64,000 bases of DNA from Silvimonas amylolytica (GCF_014645555.1 NZ_BMLY01000002.1:186001-250000), one strand, 5' to 3'; shown: positions 43,242-53,860, numbered from the stretch's first letter. Notes: a model not told the origin generated them from the letters alone. A program made the numbers and translations.

Positions 43242-43541
43242 ATGGCACTGCGTCACCTGGTTTTATTGCGCTTCAAAGACGAAATCACCGCTGACGCGCG
43301 CAACGCGCTTGAGCAGGAATTTGCGGCGCTGGCCACAAAAATTGGCGGTATCAGTGCATTTGAGTGGGGGCTGGATGAAAGTCCGGAGCCTCTGGCCAAA
43401 GGATTGACCCACATTTTCAATTTTACGTTTGTAGACGCTGCGGCCCGCGATGCCTATCTCCCGCACCCGGTGCATCAGGCATTTGTTGCCAAACTGAAGC
43501 CGGCACTGGCCGATATCCTGGTCCTGGATTACCCCGTGTAA
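43242..43541 (+). CDS. Dabb (stress-responsive A/B barrel) family protein
   Basis: 99 residues with the family pattern: LRHLVLLRFKDEITADARNAL at the start, AFEWGLDESPEPLAKGLTHIF in the middle, and YLPHPVHQAFVAKLKPAL near the end. Such proteins form dimeric alpha-beta barrels; the plant and bacterial members are stress-induced and mostly of unknown activity. A good AAGGA ribosome binding site precedes the ATG. Confidence 0.9.
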   Translation: MALRHLVLLRFKDEITADARNALEQEFAALATKIGGISAFEWGLDESPEPLAKGLTHIFNFTFVDAAARDAYLPHPVHQAFVAKLKPALADILVLDYPV

Positions 43542-43547
43542 GGGCTT

Positions 43548-44576
43548 TCACCCTACGCCCAGCGTGTGCAGAAAGGTGTCAATCGTCGTGGTTTCCTCGT
43601 TGTCGGCCCCGACTTCAGCATTGATCTGCATATGCGAGCGTGCCAGCGGTTTGATCGTCACCTTGCCGCCCAACTGGGCAATTTTCGCCGCCATGCGTTC
43701 AGCGCTGTCGCAGGATGTCGCGCGCTCTGTGGAGCAAATCAACAACATGGGTACCGGTCTGGCTTTGAGTTGCTGATAGGGCGACACCGCAGCCCAGCCA
43801 GCCGGGTCTTTGCCAAAAGCGCGGTCGTACAAGGGCAAGTGGCGTGACTGCATCAGCGCGGGGACATCCATGGCGGCGCTATCCAGCGCAACCGTACCCA
43901 GCCATGGCTGGACACCGGCGGACCTGGCAATGCCCTCATCCACTGTAATCAGCGATACAAGATGGGCACCTGCCGAATGCCCCATCAGCACCACGCGCGC
44001 CGGATCACCGCCCCAGGCTTGGGCATGGGCCTGTACATAAGCAATGGCCCGAGCAAGATCTGCAGCCTGATCCACCGGTGCAGCCTGGGGCAACATCCGG
44101 TAATTGGCAGAGATAAAGATGACCTGGCGGGCGCGCCAATAGCTGGCTTTGGGCTCTACTACGTTTTGCGCACCCTTGTCCCCGAACTCCCACCCGCCAC
44201 CGTGCGCCATGAACATAATGGCGGCATGGTCGGGGTGATCCGGAATATAAACATCAAGTTTCTGGGCTGGATCTGCACCGTAGCTCACGTCACGCAAAAC
44301 CGAACCAGGCGCGGCCGACACGGGTGCAGGGAGTGACTGGCGCGGCGTGTCGCCCGTGATCGGCCCTATATCGCGCAAGGTATCGCGGCAACTGTTGGTC
44401 AACTCCGCCAGATGCTTGCGCAAACAAGCCACGACGCGACCACCACCCGGTTTGACGTCCTGGCAAAATGACTGATAGTCAGCACTGCATGCCTGTACCA
44501 GGCCAGAACCATCGCTGGCAGCGTACAGCAGCACGGATAATCCCCAGACAGTAAGCCCTGCAACAACCGACCGCAT
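43548..44576 (-). CDS. Secreted alpha/beta hydrolase with an N-terminal Cys-rich repeat
   Basis: 342 residues. A signal peptide (to about residue 20) is followed by a four-cysteine unit (C30, C38, C51, C63) of the GLG1-type 'cysteine rich repeat', then an alpha/beta hydrolase domain of the BD-FAE/HSL-like type. The oxyanion motif HGGG is at 125-128 and the nucleophile S201 lies in GHSAG (199-203); the catalytic His is probably that of ARSHMQI. It is likely a periplasmic esterase; the substrate is unknown. The fusion is uncommon. It is convergent with the Dabb gene. Confidence 0.85.
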   Translation of the reverse strand: MRSVVAGLTVWGLSVLLYAASDGSGLVQACSADYQSFCQDVKPGGGRVVACLRKHLAELTNSCRDTLRDIGPITGDTPRQSLPAPVSAAPGSVLRDVSYGADPAQKLDVYIPDHPDHAAIMFMAHGGGWEFGDKGAQNVVEPKASYWRARQVIFISANYRMLPQAAPVDQAADLARAIAYVQAHAQAWGGDPARVVLMGHSAGAHLVSLITVDEGIARSAGVQPWLGTVALDSAAMDVPALMQSRHLPLYDRAFGKDPAGWAAVSPYQQLKARPVPMLLICSTERATSCDSAERMAAKIAQLGGKVTIKPLARSHMQINAEVGADNEETTTIDTFLHTLGVG

Positions 44577-44694
44577 GATTGCGCTCCGCTGATAGGTAGG
44601 CCGGACATACCGGCAAGTATTCCTACCTGCCAGAACGCCAGCCGCGCCGTCGGCGTTGACGGCGCTGTGAGGCCTGTCACAAACAATTCATCCG

Positions 44695-45372
44695 CTAGCC
44701 GTCAGCCGGCCGGCGTGCCAGCCAGACACCCGCCAGCGACAAGAAGGGCGGCAGCAACAGGCAGACGCGCCCCCACCAATGAAACAACAGCGCGGCGGCA
44801 GCGCAACCCAGGGCAAAAGCCAGCACCGCCGTGCCCATTTTCTTCAAACGGGTACGCGCCTGGTTGGCCAGATCTTCTGGCAGGCCACGCCACAAATCGA
44901 CCGCATCAATGACAATCTGCGTGGTACTGCCCGTCATCAGCGTGGTCGGTGGGGCGGTGGGCAAATGAATGCGATGCACGCCATTCTGGATGGCCATCGC
45001 GGCGACCAGCGTCAACCCGGTCAGCATGGCGGTCCAGTGATCCCCGTTGGTGAATGGCCCCAGCACCATGGCAAACAGCCCACCTAGCGCCAGCAGCAGG
45101 GTCTGGGTAAATAACAGCACAGTCACGCCGCCGTCGGGTCTGGTGTTCAAGGCCGCTGCAGCCAACCGCACCAGCGCCACCACAATGCAAAACACCGGCA
45201 GCGCCAGCAATTTGGTGATCACGCCCGATGATCCAAATGCCAACGCGGCACCCAGTGTCACAAAGTTGCCGGTGACATGAGCAGTAAACAACCCCTGCAA
45301 AGCCAGGAAACCGGCTGTATCGACATAGCCCCCAAGGGCGCTGAGTAGTCCGGGCAAATGATCGCGTGTCAC
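44695..45372 (-). CDS. DUF1275 (YoaK-like) membrane protein
   Basis: 225 residues, six or seven helices. Family features are GYVDTAGFLALQGLFTAHVTGNFV at the N-terminus and QNGVHRIHLPTAPPTTLMTGSTTQ in the middle. The function is unknown. It is an isolated gene. Confidence 0.9.
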   Translation of the reverse strand: MTRDHLPGLLSALGGYVDTAGFLALQGLFTAHVTGNFVTLGAALAFGSSGVITKLLALPVFCIVVALVRLAAAALNTRPDGGVTVLLFTQTLLLALGGLFAMVLGPFTNGDHWTAMLTGLTLVAAMAIQNGVHRIHLPTAPPTTLMTGSTTQIVIDAVDLWRGLPEDLANQARTRLKKMGTAVLAFALGCAAAALLFHWWGRVCLLLPPFLSLAGVWLARRPADG

Positions 45373-45598
45373 GGTGTGATTTGATCCTGGCGGGTTTTAT
45401 GCAAAATGTATAACCGTTGCGACTATCGGCCGCAATCACGCCGTACTGTTTTTACCCCGCCGGGTAGACCGGGCCTCGGCCAGAAGTCAGAGCCCACGGC
45501 CAGTTTGCCCTGAGGCAAAGGCAGAGCCAATATAAGAGCAAGGGGCGGCGCGTCAGTCGCCAGGTCCACCTCACAAGGCCTGTCATCGCGGGAGGCAT

Positions 45599-45967
45599 AT
45601 GGGCTTTCATCCAATCAACCTGTTTGTGCGCTTTATACTGGAAGTGGCCGCACTGGCCGGACTGGCGTGGTGGGGATGGCAAACGCATACCGGCATGGAC
45701 CGACTGGCGTTCTGCGTACTGACCCCCGCCCTCGTTGCCACCATTTGGGGCATGTTTGCAGTGCCGGGAGATCGCAGCCGGCATGGCGACGCACCCGTGC
45801 CAGTGCCTGGAGCCATCCGATTGATCCTGGAGCTAGCGATATTCGCGGCAGCGGTGATCGCACTGGCGCTGGCGGACATGCCGGTACTGGCACTGCTGCT
45901 TGCTGCAGCGGTACTGGTGCACTATCTGTTGTCGGCGGACCGGGTCAATTGGCTAGTCCATCACTAG
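45599..45967 (+). CDS. YrdB/DUF2568 family membrane protein
   Basis: 122 residues, four helices. INLFVRFILEVAALAGLAWWGW and the middle WGMFAVPGDRSRHGDAPVPVPG are typical of the DUF2568 (YrdB) family. It begins with GGGAGGC upstream. The function is unknown. Confidence 0.85.
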   Translation: MGFHPINLFVRFILEVAALAGLAWWGWQTHTGMDRLAFCVLTPALVATIWGMFAVPGDRSRHGDAPVPVPGAIRLILELAIFAAAVIALALADMPVLALLLAAAVLVHYLLSADRVNWLVHH

Positions 45968-46008
45968 CCAGCGTCGGCAATGGCGGGCGCCCGCGGCTCC
46001 AGCCGGCT

Positions 46009-46200
46009 TTATTCGACGGCGTAACCGATTACCGCGACGTCTTCACCCATCACTTCTTCCCGATACAACTCGACGCCCCCGTTGCAGCTACCGGCAATCA
46101 CCCAGCGTCCATCACCTACCGGAGTCAGTGTCCGGGTTTGGTCACAGTCCATTACGTTGACGCCGGGTTTGTTCAAACAATGGAAGCAGTTGTTGCTCAT
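46009..46200 (-). CDS. Hypothetical protein with CxxC motif, 63 aa
   Basis: From the ATG at 46200 (GAGA about 10 bases upstream) the product reads MSNNCFHCLNKPG, then MDCDQTRTLTPVGDGRW and ends with YREEVMGEDVAVIGYAVE. Four cysteines could bind zinc. I do not recognise the family; the frame could be extended to 46311. It may be real because it sits in a gap between genes of opposite strand and has a plausible start. Confidence 0.45.
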   Translation of the reverse strand: MSNNCFHCLNKPGVNVMDCDQTRTLTPVGDGRWVIAGSCNGGVELYREEVMGEDVAVIGYAVE

Positions 46201-46434
46201 GGCCGTTCTCACAATCATGCAGAAGAATCGATAAGCGCCACATTCTCTATATGCATCAGAGACATAAATATCGGAAACTTCTGAATGCGAGGGTAAATTT
46301 GCCATCGGCATGCTATGAGCCCTGCCCGTACCACGTCGCCAGACGACACGCGTATCGCCCAGGGCTAGTCATGGTTGCCGCACCGCAGCAGCAAGGCTTT
46401 ACAATCATGTCCATACTCTTCTTGCGCGCCACAC

Positions 46435-48411
46435 ATGACCGACACCTTGCTTGATACCAATGACACATCCGCCCTTGATGATTATCTGAGCGCCAGCCAG
46501 GCCAGCCTGATTACAGTGGAAGGCAGCTATGCGGTATCGGTCCACGGCGAGATCGTCATCAACAAGCGCGTGGTGCCCTATCACCTGGTACCTGACGCCG
46601 GTTTTCTCGGAAAGGTCGCCAAATGGCGCAAGTTAAGCCCCGAAGCGCGTCTTTCGCTGCTGCAAGAACGCTGGAACGCTGCCAGCCGCGCTGAGCTGGA
46701 AAGCGAATTGCGGCAATGTGCGCTGAAAATTGCGCGTATTGCCACCGAACACGAACTTGATCCAGGTAGCGCCTTCAACGCCTTCCAGGCCCGCTACGAG
46801 CTCGCACGCCTGCGCTGCAAAGTGGCGCTGGAACGGATTGAAGCGCTGCGTGACAACCGCACGCAAGAACATCAAGCCAGCAAGACGCGCGATGCGGTCA
46901 ACCTCTCGCTCTACCCGGAATCCTTCACTCTGGCGCAGAAAATGCCGCGCCATTTCATTGCCATTCTGGGCCCGACCAACTCTGGCAAAACCCACACCGC
47001 CATGGAACACCTGACCCGTGCGCACAGCGGCGTGTATCTGGCGCCACTGCGTTTGTTGGCGCTGGAAAACTACAACCGCCTGCTGGAGGCGGGCGTGGCG
47101 GTCAGCCTTGTCACCGGCGAGCAACGCAAGCTGCATCCGGATGCGACCCACGTCGCCAGTACGGTAGAAATGCTCAACCCGAATCGCGCCGTCGATGTCG
47201 CAGTGATCGATGAAATCCAGTTACTGGAAGACCCGGATCGCGGCGCAGCCTGGACGGCCGCTGTCTGTGGCGTACCCGCCATGACGGTTTATCTGCTCGG
47301 CGCGCTGGAAGCTGAAGAGGCCATTGAGGCACTGGTCACGCGGGTTGGCGGTACGCTGGAAGTACGCAAGCTCGAACGCAAATCACCACTGGAAATGGAA
47401 CGCCAGCCACTGGGTTCATTGCATAACCTGCAAGCAGGCGATGTGTTGATCGCATTTTCACGGCGCGATGTCTTGAGCTGGCGCGATCAGGTCATTGAAC
47501 GGGGTTTCCCCGTTTCTGCCATTTACGGCAACCTCTCTCCGGAAGTACGTGCGGCGCAGGCCGAGCGTTTTGTTGAGGGTGAAACCAAAATCGTCGTGGG
47601 CACTGATGCGATCGGCATGGGTCTGAATACCCCGGCGCGTCGGGTCATCTTCACCACCGCCAACAAGTTCGACGGAGTCTCCGAAGGCACCATCAGCGCC
47701 GCACTCGCCAAGCAAATCGCCGGTCGGGCAGGACGCTTTGGCGCGCACGAAACCGGTTTTGTCGCCGGGCTGGATGCCGCCACCCACAAGATTATTGCCA
47801 CCTTGCTGCGCCAGAAGGTCGAACCCCTGCCGGCCACCGGCTTCTTTGTCGCCCCCAACCTGGACTATCTGCAGCAAATCTCTGCCGCCAGCGGGCAACT
47901 CAAACTGTTTACCCTGCTGGAACTCTTCACCCAGCACATCAATGTGCATGATGAATTCTTCCTGCCCGCCAACCTGACTGACCAGATGGAAAAAGCCAAA
48001 TGGCTGGACGTCTTGCCCTTGTCGCTGGAAGACCGCTACATGTTCAGTCTGTGCCCGATCTCCACGCGGATTCCCATGCTGGAACGTGCGCTGAAAGACT
48101 GGGCCGGCCTGCGCAGCCAGAAGAAACCCGCGCCCCTGCTGCGTATGGAAGGCATGATGGGCCGCAACGAACTGCAATACCTGGAAGACACCTGCAAGCT
48201 CTACGCCGCCTACGCCTGGTTGGGTTATCGCATGCCCGATACCTTCCCGCATGAAGACATGGCCCAGTCGCTGATGCAATCGACCTCTGAGAAGATTGAC
48301 CAGATGCTGCAAAGCCAGAACATGAAGCATCGCCACGGGCACGGGGGCCGTAAAGGTCAAAAGCCGGCAGGTCGCCGACAGCCCGCTGGCAAAAAGGGAT
48401 TCCGGCGCTAA
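46435..48411 (+). CDS. SUV3-like DExH RNA helicase
   Basis: 658 residues. The helicase core has Walker A GPTNSGKT (179-186), Walker B DEIQ (259-262, in VIDEIQLLED), and motif VI QIAGRAGRFG (427-436). These exact forms are the hallmark of the Suv3 family, the helicase of the mitochondrial RNA degradosome. A helical C-terminal region and a basic tail rich in His, Gly, Lys and Arg (from about 625) suit RNA binding. It would unwind RNA in decay, perhaps with polynucleotide phosphorylase; the partner is inference. The ATG at 46435 gives the natural N-terminus. Confidence 0.88.
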   Translation: MTDTLLDTNDTSALDDYLSASQASLITVEGSYAVSVHGEIVINKRVVPYHLVPDAGFLGKVAKWRKLSPEARLSLLQERWNAASRAELESELRQCALKIARIATEHELDPGSAFNAFQARYELARLRCKVALERIEALRDNRTQEHQASKTRDAVNLSLYPESFTLAQKMPRHFIAILGPTNSGKTHTAMEHLTRAHSGVYLAPLRLLALENYNRLLEAGVAVSLVTGEQRKLHPDATHVASTVEMLNPNRAVDVAVIDEIQLLEDPDRGAAWTAAVCGVPAMTVYLLGALEAEEAIEALVTRVGGTLEVRKLERKSPLEMERQPLGSLHNLQAGDVLIAFSRRDVLSWRDQVIERGFPVSAIYGNLSPEVRAAQAERFVEGETKIVVGTDAIGMGLNTPARRVIFTTANKFDGVSEGTISAALAKQIAGRAGRFGAHETGFVAGLDAATHKIIATLLRQKVEPLPATGFFVAPNLDYLQQISAASGQLKLFTLLELFTQHINVHDEFFLPANLTDQMEKAKWLDVLPLSLEDRYMFSLCPISTRIPMLERALKDWAGLRSQKKPAPLLRMEGMMGRNELQYLEDTCKLYAAYAWLGYRMPDTFPHEDMAQSLMQSTSEKIDQMLQSQNMKHRHGHGGRKGQKPAGRRQPAGKKGFRR

Positions 48412-48500
48412 AAGCGCTGCGACTGGCAGGAGGCGCCCACAAGCCTCTATAGTGCTCCAAACCCGCGCGCCACCCGGTAACGCGGTCCATGGAGAGTTTC

Positions 48501-50000
48501 ATGTCATCCCGATATATCCTCGCGCTGGATCAAGGTACGACGAGTTCGCGCGCGATTGTGTTTGATCGCACCGGCAATATCGTCTCGCTGGCGCAGAAAG
48601 AATTCCGCCAGTTCTACCCACAACCGGGCTGGGTGGAGCACGACCCGCGTGAAATCTGGGGCACGCAAGCGGGTGTGGCCGCCGAGGCGGTGGCCTCTGC
48701 TGGTCTGAGTGGCAAAGATATCGCCGCCATTGGCATCACCAATCAACGCGAAACCACCATTGTGTGGGATCGTGAAACCGGTCAGCCGGTGTACCACGCC
48801 ATTGTCTGGCAAGACCGGCGCACTGCCGGCTTTTGCGATGAACTCAAGCACAGCGGTCATGAGGCGTTGATCCGGGAAAAAACCGGCTTGCCCATTGATG
48901 CGTATTTTTCTGCCAGCAAAATCCGCTGGATTCTGCAAAACGTCCCGGGTACCCGAGAGAAAGCCCAGGCCGGCAAGCTGGCCTTTGGCACCGTTGATAG
49001 CTGGCTGGTGTGGCATTTCACCCAGGGTGCCGTGCATGTCACCGATGTCTCCAATGCCTCGCGCACCATGCTGTTCAACATCAATACCCTGGCATGGGAT
49101 GACGACCTGCTGCGGTTGTTTGATATCCCGGCCAGCATGCTGCCGCGCGTGGGTTCATCCAGCGAAATCTACGGCCACACGGTCGACAACCTGTTGGGTG
49201 GCGCAATCCCCGTGGCCGGCATTGCCGGGGATCAGCAATCTGCGCTGTTTGGCCAGCAATGCACGCAACCGGGCATGGTCAAGAATACCTATGGCACCGG
49301 CTGTTTTCTGATGATGAATACCGGCGACGCCCCCATCGCCTCCCGCAACAATCTGCTCAGCACCGTGGCATGGCAGGTCAATGGCAAGGTGCAATACGCC
49401 CTGGAAGGCAGCATTTTCAGCGGCGGTGCCGTCGTGAAGTGGCTGCGCGATGGCCTGCAGTTGATCCGCAATTCTGCTGAAATAGACACCCTGGCGCGCA
49501 GCGTGCCCGATACCGATGGCCTGTATCTGGTGCCCGCCTTTGCCGGACTGGGCGCGCCACACTGGAATCAGGATGCCCGCGGCGCCCTCTTTGGTGCCAC
49601 CCTGGGCACCAGCGCTGGCCATATTGCCCGCGCCGCACTGGAAAGCATTGCCTGGCAAACCATGGATGTCGTTCGCGCCATGGAAGCCGATGCCGGCGTG
49701 CCCATGCCCGAGCTGCGCGTCGACGGTGGCGCCACGGTGAACAACCTGTTGCTGCAATTCCAATCAGATATCCTGGGCATCGACGTTGTTCGGCCACGCA
49801 TCACCGAGACCACCGCCCTGGGTGCGGCCTACCTGGCCGGTCTGGCAGTGGGATATTGGCACGACCTCGCCGACGTGGCTGGTCAATGGCAACTGGACCA
49901 CCGCTTTACGCCAGCCATGGCGGGCAATGACGTGGCGAGCCGTGTCGCAGGGTGGCAGCGGGCCGTGCGGGCGAGCATTGCATGGGCCAATGATCGATAA
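48501..50000 (+). CDS. glpK: Glycerol kinase
   Basis: 499 residues from the ATG at 48501, preceded by GGAGA. It is a FGGY kinase with the opening [17 protein letters not shown], the substrate residues in [11 protein letters not shown], and the C-terminal signature [19 protein letters not shown]. It phosphorylates glycerol to glycerol 3-phosphate, which GlpD (350 bp downstream) oxidises. No glycerol channel gene is present next to it. Confidence 0.96.
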   Translation: MSSRYILALDQGTTSSRAIVFDRTGNIVSLAQKEFRQFYPQPGWVEHDPREIWGTQAGVAAEAVASAGLSGKDIAAIGITNQRETTIVWDRETGQPVYHAIVWQDRRTAGFCDELKHSGHEALIREKTGLPIDAYFSASKIRWILQNVPGTREKAQAGKLAFGTVDSWLVWHFTQGAVHVTDVSNASRTMLFNINTLAWDDDLLRLFDIPASMLPRVGSSSEIYGHTVDNLLGGAIPVAGIAGDQQSALFGQQCTQPGMVKNTYGTGCFLMMNTGDAPIASRNNLLSTVAWQVNGKVQYALEGSIFSGGAVVKWLRDGLQLIRNSAEIDTLARSVPDTDGLYLVPAFAGLGAPHWNQDARGALFGATLGTSAGHIARAALESIAWQTMDVVRAMEADAGVPMPELRVDGGATVNNLLLQFQSDILGIDVVRPRITETTALGAAYLAGLAVGYWHDLADVAGQWQLDHRFTPAMAGNDVASRVAGWQRAVRASIAWANDR

Positions 50001-50350
50001 GCATGGGTGAAGGTACCGGGCGGTGCTGCGGGAATCCCGCCCAGGCGGGCCGCCGGGCTCAAGTATGACAGGGTCAAGCGTGCAATCCCAAAGCGCCGTC
50101 CGGTCCAGAACCAATTGCAAAACCTGTCAGGACCCCCAGCGCAAAGCCCTGTGTATTCAACCCGTTGCAGCTACCCCACACCTGCTCCGCCACTCGCACC
50201 ATCAAATATTGTTCAAGGCCGCTTTTACGCCTAGCCTGAATTCATAGAACAAAGAACGTGAGCGGCTGGCCAGATCGCGCACAGTAGCACCGGCAAGGCA
50301 TCTGACGCGCAGCCGCCCAGGTTTCATGAACCCGCAAACAAGGTGCGACC
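50001..50350. other. Intergenic region between glpK and glpD
   Basis: These 350 bp hold no convincing gene. GC-rich inverted segments at about 50030-50060 (GCGGG / CCCGC pairs) could be a weak terminator for glpK, and a promoter for glpD is expected in the AT-richer part (about 50180-50260). No glpR-type operator could be proved by eye. Confidence 0.35.
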
Positions 50351-51895
50351 TTGGACAAGCTGATTTATGACTTGCTGGTGATTGGCGGCGGCATTAATGG
50401 CGCCGGTATAGCGCGAGATGCCGCCGGGCGTGGCCTGTCCGTGCTTTTGTGTGAGCAGGACGATCTGGCTGCGCATACCTCGTCGGCCAGCACCAAACTC
50501 ATTCATGGCGGGCTGCGCTATCTGGAGCACCACCAGTTCGGCCTTGTGCGCAAAGCCTTGCAAGAGCGCGAAGTGCTACTGCGCTCTGCGCCACACATCA
50601 TTTCCCCGCTGCGTTTTGTGATGCCACATGCGCCAGAACTGCGCCCGGTGTGGATGATCCGCCTCGGACTCTTTCTGTATGACCATCTGGCCCGTCGCCA
50701 GGTCTTGCAAAGCGCAGAAGCCATAGACCTGACTACACATATCTGTGGTGCCGTGTTACGGCCTGGTTTTCAGCGTGGGTTTGTGTATTCGGATGGCTGG
50801 GTTCAGGATGCGCGCCTCGTGGTGCTCAATGCACTGGATGCCGCCGAACGTGGCGCCACGATCCTGACGCGCACCGCCGTAGTCGCCGCCGCGCGGGAAA
50901 ACTGTTCCTGGCGGGTGACCCTGCGTACTCCGGACAACCAGCATCAGCTGGTGTTTGCGCGTGGCGTGATCAACGCGGCCGGACCGTGGGTGAACCGATT
51001 GTTGGGCGATGTGCTGGAAGTGACACCGCGTCATTCAGTGCGGTTGGTCAAGGGCAGTCACATCATCGTGCCCAGGCTGTTCAATCACCCTTATGCGTAT
51101 CTTTTCCAGAACCCGGACAACCGCATCATCTTTGCCATTCCGTTTGAGGATGATTTCACATTGATTGGCACCACCGATGTGGATTTCCGGGGCGACCCTG
51201 GCAAGGTGAAGATCGATACTGCAGAGACGGATTACCTGTGTCGCATGGTGAACCGGTACTTCGCCAAAGAAATCACCCCGGCGGATGTCGTCGCAACCAT
51301 GTCTGGCGTGCGCCCACTGGTCAAAGACCAGGCCACCAATGCCTCCGCCGTCACCCGCGATTACACGCTGGAACTGGATGAAAAAGGCCCTCCGCTGGTA
51401 TCCATCTTCGGCGGCAAGATCACCACCTACCGCAAGCTCTCTGAACAAGTGGTCGATCTGATTGGTCCTCGACTGGACAATCATCGTCCAACCTGGACCG
51501 CCAGCGCACCTTTACCCGGTGGTGATATCCCGAAGGCAGATTTTCATGCATTTGCCAGCGGGCTGGCGCGGCAATACCCCTGGTTGCCAGCGCCGTTATT
51601 GCAGCGTTATGCCCGTGCCTATGGCACGCGCATTCATGTTTTACTGGATCAAGCGCGTTCGCTGGGCGATCTGGGGGAATGCATCGTGCCGGGCTTGTAT
51701 GAACGTGAAGCCCGCTATCTGGTTGAAGTCGAGTGGGCACAGACCGCAGAGGATATCGTCTGGCGGCGCAGCAAGCTCCGGCTGCATCTCAAACCCGGCG
51801 AAGAAACCGCACTGGAGCGCTGGTTAACCGCGTACCACGCCAAAGCAAAACAAACGCCCGCCACGCGGCGGGCGGTACAAGAGCCCGCGCCATGA
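50351..51895 (+). CDS. glpD: Glycerol-3-phosphate dehydrogenase (FAD-dependent)
   Basis: 514 residues. It has the N-terminal FAD motif VIGGGINGAGIARDAAGRGL, the signature SSASTKLIHGGLRYLE, and a C-terminal DUF-type helical cap (ARYLVEVEWAQTAEDIVWRRSKL). It oxidises glycerol 3-phosphate to dihydroxyacetone phosphate at the membrane and gives electrons to quinone. The start is TTG with AAGGTG six bases upstream. The stop overlaps the ATG of tpiA (ATGA). Confidence 0.95.
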   Translation: MDKLIYDLLVIGGGINGAGIARDAAGRGLSVLLCEQDDLAAHTSSASTKLIHGGLRYLEHHQFGLVRKALQEREVLLRSAPHIISPLRFVMPHAPELRPVWMIRLGLFLYDHLARRQVLQSAEAIDLTTHICGAVLRPGFQRGFVYSDGWVQDARLVVLNALDAAERGATILTRTAVVAAARENCSWRVTLRTPDNQHQLVFARGVINAAGPWVNRLLGDVLEVTPRHSVRLVKGSHIIVPRLFNHPYAYLFQNPDNRIIFAIPFEDDFTLIGTTDVDFRGDPGKVKIDTAETDYLCRMVNRYFAKEITPADVVATMSGVRPLVKDQATNASAVTRDYTLELDEKGPPLVSIFGGKITTYRKLSEQVVDLIGPRLDNHRPTWTASAPLPGGDIPKADFHAFASGLARQYPWLPAPLLQRYARAYGTRIHVLLDQARSLGDLGECIVPGLYEREARYLVEVEWAQTAEDIVWRRSKLRLHLKPGEETALERWLTAYHAKAKQTPATRRAVQEPAP

Positions 51896-52761
51896 GCCTG
51901 TTTGCCCGCGCCGTGCACACCACCCCGCTGACCGCGCCTGACCAGGCGCGTGTGCCCACGCGGGTCAGGATGGTCGTAGGCAACTGGAAAATGCACGGCA
52001 GCCTGGCACTGTGTCGCGAGATGGTACCCGCCATGGCCAGCATCGCCCAGCCAGACACCGCGCTGGTACTGTGCCCGCCGGCGCCCTATCTGGGAGAAGT
52101 AGCCCGCCTGGCCGCCAACACCGATGTGCAATGCTGCGCGCAGAACGTGGCCGATGCCCACAGCGGCGCACTGACAGGTGAGTGGTCGGCCGGCATGCTG
52201 GCAGATCTGGGTTGCCGTTACGCCATTGTGGGGCACTCTGAGCGGCGGCGGCACTATCATGAAACCGATCACATGATCGCCGCCAAAGCACAAGCTTGCC
52301 TGGAAGCGGGTATAACGCCGATCGTGTGTGTGGGCGAAAGCTGGGTACAACATCAAACCGGGCAGACCGAAGTTGTTTTGCAACACCAGTTGGGCACACT
52401 CCTGGCGTTGCCGGACTGGCGCCGGTTGATCATTGCGTATGAGCCCGTCTGGGCAATCGGCACCGGTGTCGCGGCGCAGCCGGATACCGTCGAAGCGGCC
52501 CACCGGTATATCCGGGGGCGTTTTGCCACCCGGGACCCAATAGCAGGCAACAGCATGACCGTGTTGTATGGCGGCAGCGTCAACGCTGAGAACGCCATGC
52601 AGTTGTTTGCGCTACCAGATGTGGATGGCGCGCTGGTTGGCAGTGCTTCGCTGCAAAGTGATGCGCTAATGCAGATTTACACCGCCGCCCTGCGCCATGG
52701 CGCATCTGCGGCAACCCCGGGCGCGGCACATCGTGCGCGCGGCGATCAGGCAACGGAGTAA
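51892..52761 (+). CDS. tpiA: Triosephosphate isomerase with terminal extensions
   Basis: 289 residues. The TIM barrel motifs are intact: GNWKMHG, the electrophile IVGHSERR, the catalytic Glu in [11 protein letters not shown], and [10 protein letters not shown]. Compared with the usual ~250 residues it has about 26 extra residues at the N-terminus and about 20 at the C-terminus. It converts the dihydroxyacetone phosphate from GlpD to glyceraldehyde 3-phosphate for Fba. The ATGA overlap with glpD fixes the start; an internal ATG at 51970 would give the standard N-terminus. Confidence 0.94.
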   Translation: MSLFARAVHTTPLTAPDQARVPTRVRMVVGNWKMHGSLALCREMVPAMASIAQPDTALVLCPPAPYLGEVARLAANTDVQCCAQNVADAHSGALTGEWSAGMLADLGCRYAIVGHSERRRHYHETDHMIAAKAQACLEAGITPIVCVGESWVQHQTGQTEVVLQHQLGTLLALPDWRRLIIAYEPVWAIGTGVAAQPDTVEAAHRYIRGRFATRDPIAGNSMTVLYGGSVNAENAMQLFALPDVDGALVGSASLQSDALMQIYTAALRHGASAATPGAAHRARGDQATE

Positions 52762-52765
52762 ACGC

Positions 52766-53860
52766 ATGGCACACCGTACCGTACTAGCCGAACAAGCCCC
52801 TGCCCCCACCGGCTCCAGCACCGGTAACCCGCCCGGTAAAGCGCATATGGGCACCAGTTTTTCCGAGTTCAACACCGGCGAGTTCGCGGACTCCCCTCAA
52901 ACAGACCTGGGCGTCTTGCTCGGCCAGGTGGCAACCGCCTGCAAGGTCATCAGCGCGGCGGTGGCCCGTGGTCCTTTGTCGGACACGCTGGGCTATACCG
53001 GCACCGACAATATCCAGGGCGAAAACCAGCAAAAACTTGATCTGATCGCCAATGAACTAATGATTCGCTGGACTGAATGGGGTGGTCAGGTGGCCGCCAT
53101 GGCTTCGGAGGAAATGGCGGATATCTACAGGATTCCCACTCAGTACCGCCAGGGGCGCTATTTGCTGGTGTTCGATCCGCTTGATGGGTCATCCAATCTG
53201 GATGTGAATGTCTCGGTCGGCAGTATTTTCTCGATTCTCGAACGCCCGCAGACCGAGGGTGAGGTCGAGGATGCGGATTTCCTCCAGCCTGGCGTCATGC
53301 AAGTGGCCGCCGGTTACGCACTCTATGGACCGGCCACCATGCTGGTGGTCACCACCGGTCATGGGGTCAACGGTTTTACGCTGGATGAAGAAACCGGCGA
53401 GTTCATTTTGACGCACCCCGGTCTGACGATCAGCCCTGACACCCGTGAATTTGCCATCAATGCATCCAATGCCCGCATGTGGGAGGCGCCGGTCATCCGG
53501 TATATCGACGAATGCCTGGCTGGCGTAACTGGCCCGCGCGGAGAGGCCTTCAATATGCGCTGGGTGGCCTCGATGGTGGCCGAGATTCACCGCATCCTGA
53601 TCCGGGGCGGCGTGTTCCTTTACCCTAAAGACAACCGGGACCCGACGCGCCCAGGCAAGTTGCGGCTGATGTATGAAGCCAATCCGATGTCGTTCATTGT
53701 CGAACAAGCCGGTGGCGCAGCCAGTACCGGGCGTGAACCCATCCTGCAAGTGCAACCGCAAGCACTGCATCAACGCGTGGCAGTCATCCTCGGGTCACGC
53801 AACGAAGTGGCCCGGCTGGTGCAGTACCACCTGGAAACACCTGCCGCACCCGCACCTTGA
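52766..53860 (+). CDS. fbp: Fructose-1,6-bisphosphatase class I
   Basis: 364 residues. The metal-binding motif [12 protein letters not shown] and the segment GSIFSI are intact, as is the lysine in [16 protein letters not shown]. The start at 52766 has GGAG upstream, four bases after the tpiA stop. About 25 Pro/Ser-rich residues precede the fold. It removes the 1-phosphate from fructose 1,6-bisphosphate and so commits carbon to gluconeogenesis. Confidence 0.96.
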   Translation: MAHRTVLAEQAPAPTGSSTGNPPGKAHMGTSFSEFNTGEFADSPQTDLGVLLGQVATACKVISAAVARGPLSDTLGYTGTDNIQGENQQKLDLIANELMIRWTEWGGQVAAMASEEMADIYRIPTQYRQGRYLLVFDPLDGSSNLDVNVSVGSIFSILERPQTEGEVEDADFLQPGVMQVAAGYALYGPATMLVVTTGHGVNGFTLDEETGEFILTHPGLTISPDTREFAINASNARMWEAPVIRYIDECLAGVTGPRGEAFNMRWVASMVAEIHRILIRGGVFLYPKDNRDPTRPGKLRLMYEANPMSFIVEQAGGAASTGREPILQVQPQALHQRVAVILGSRNEVARLVQYHLETPAAPAP

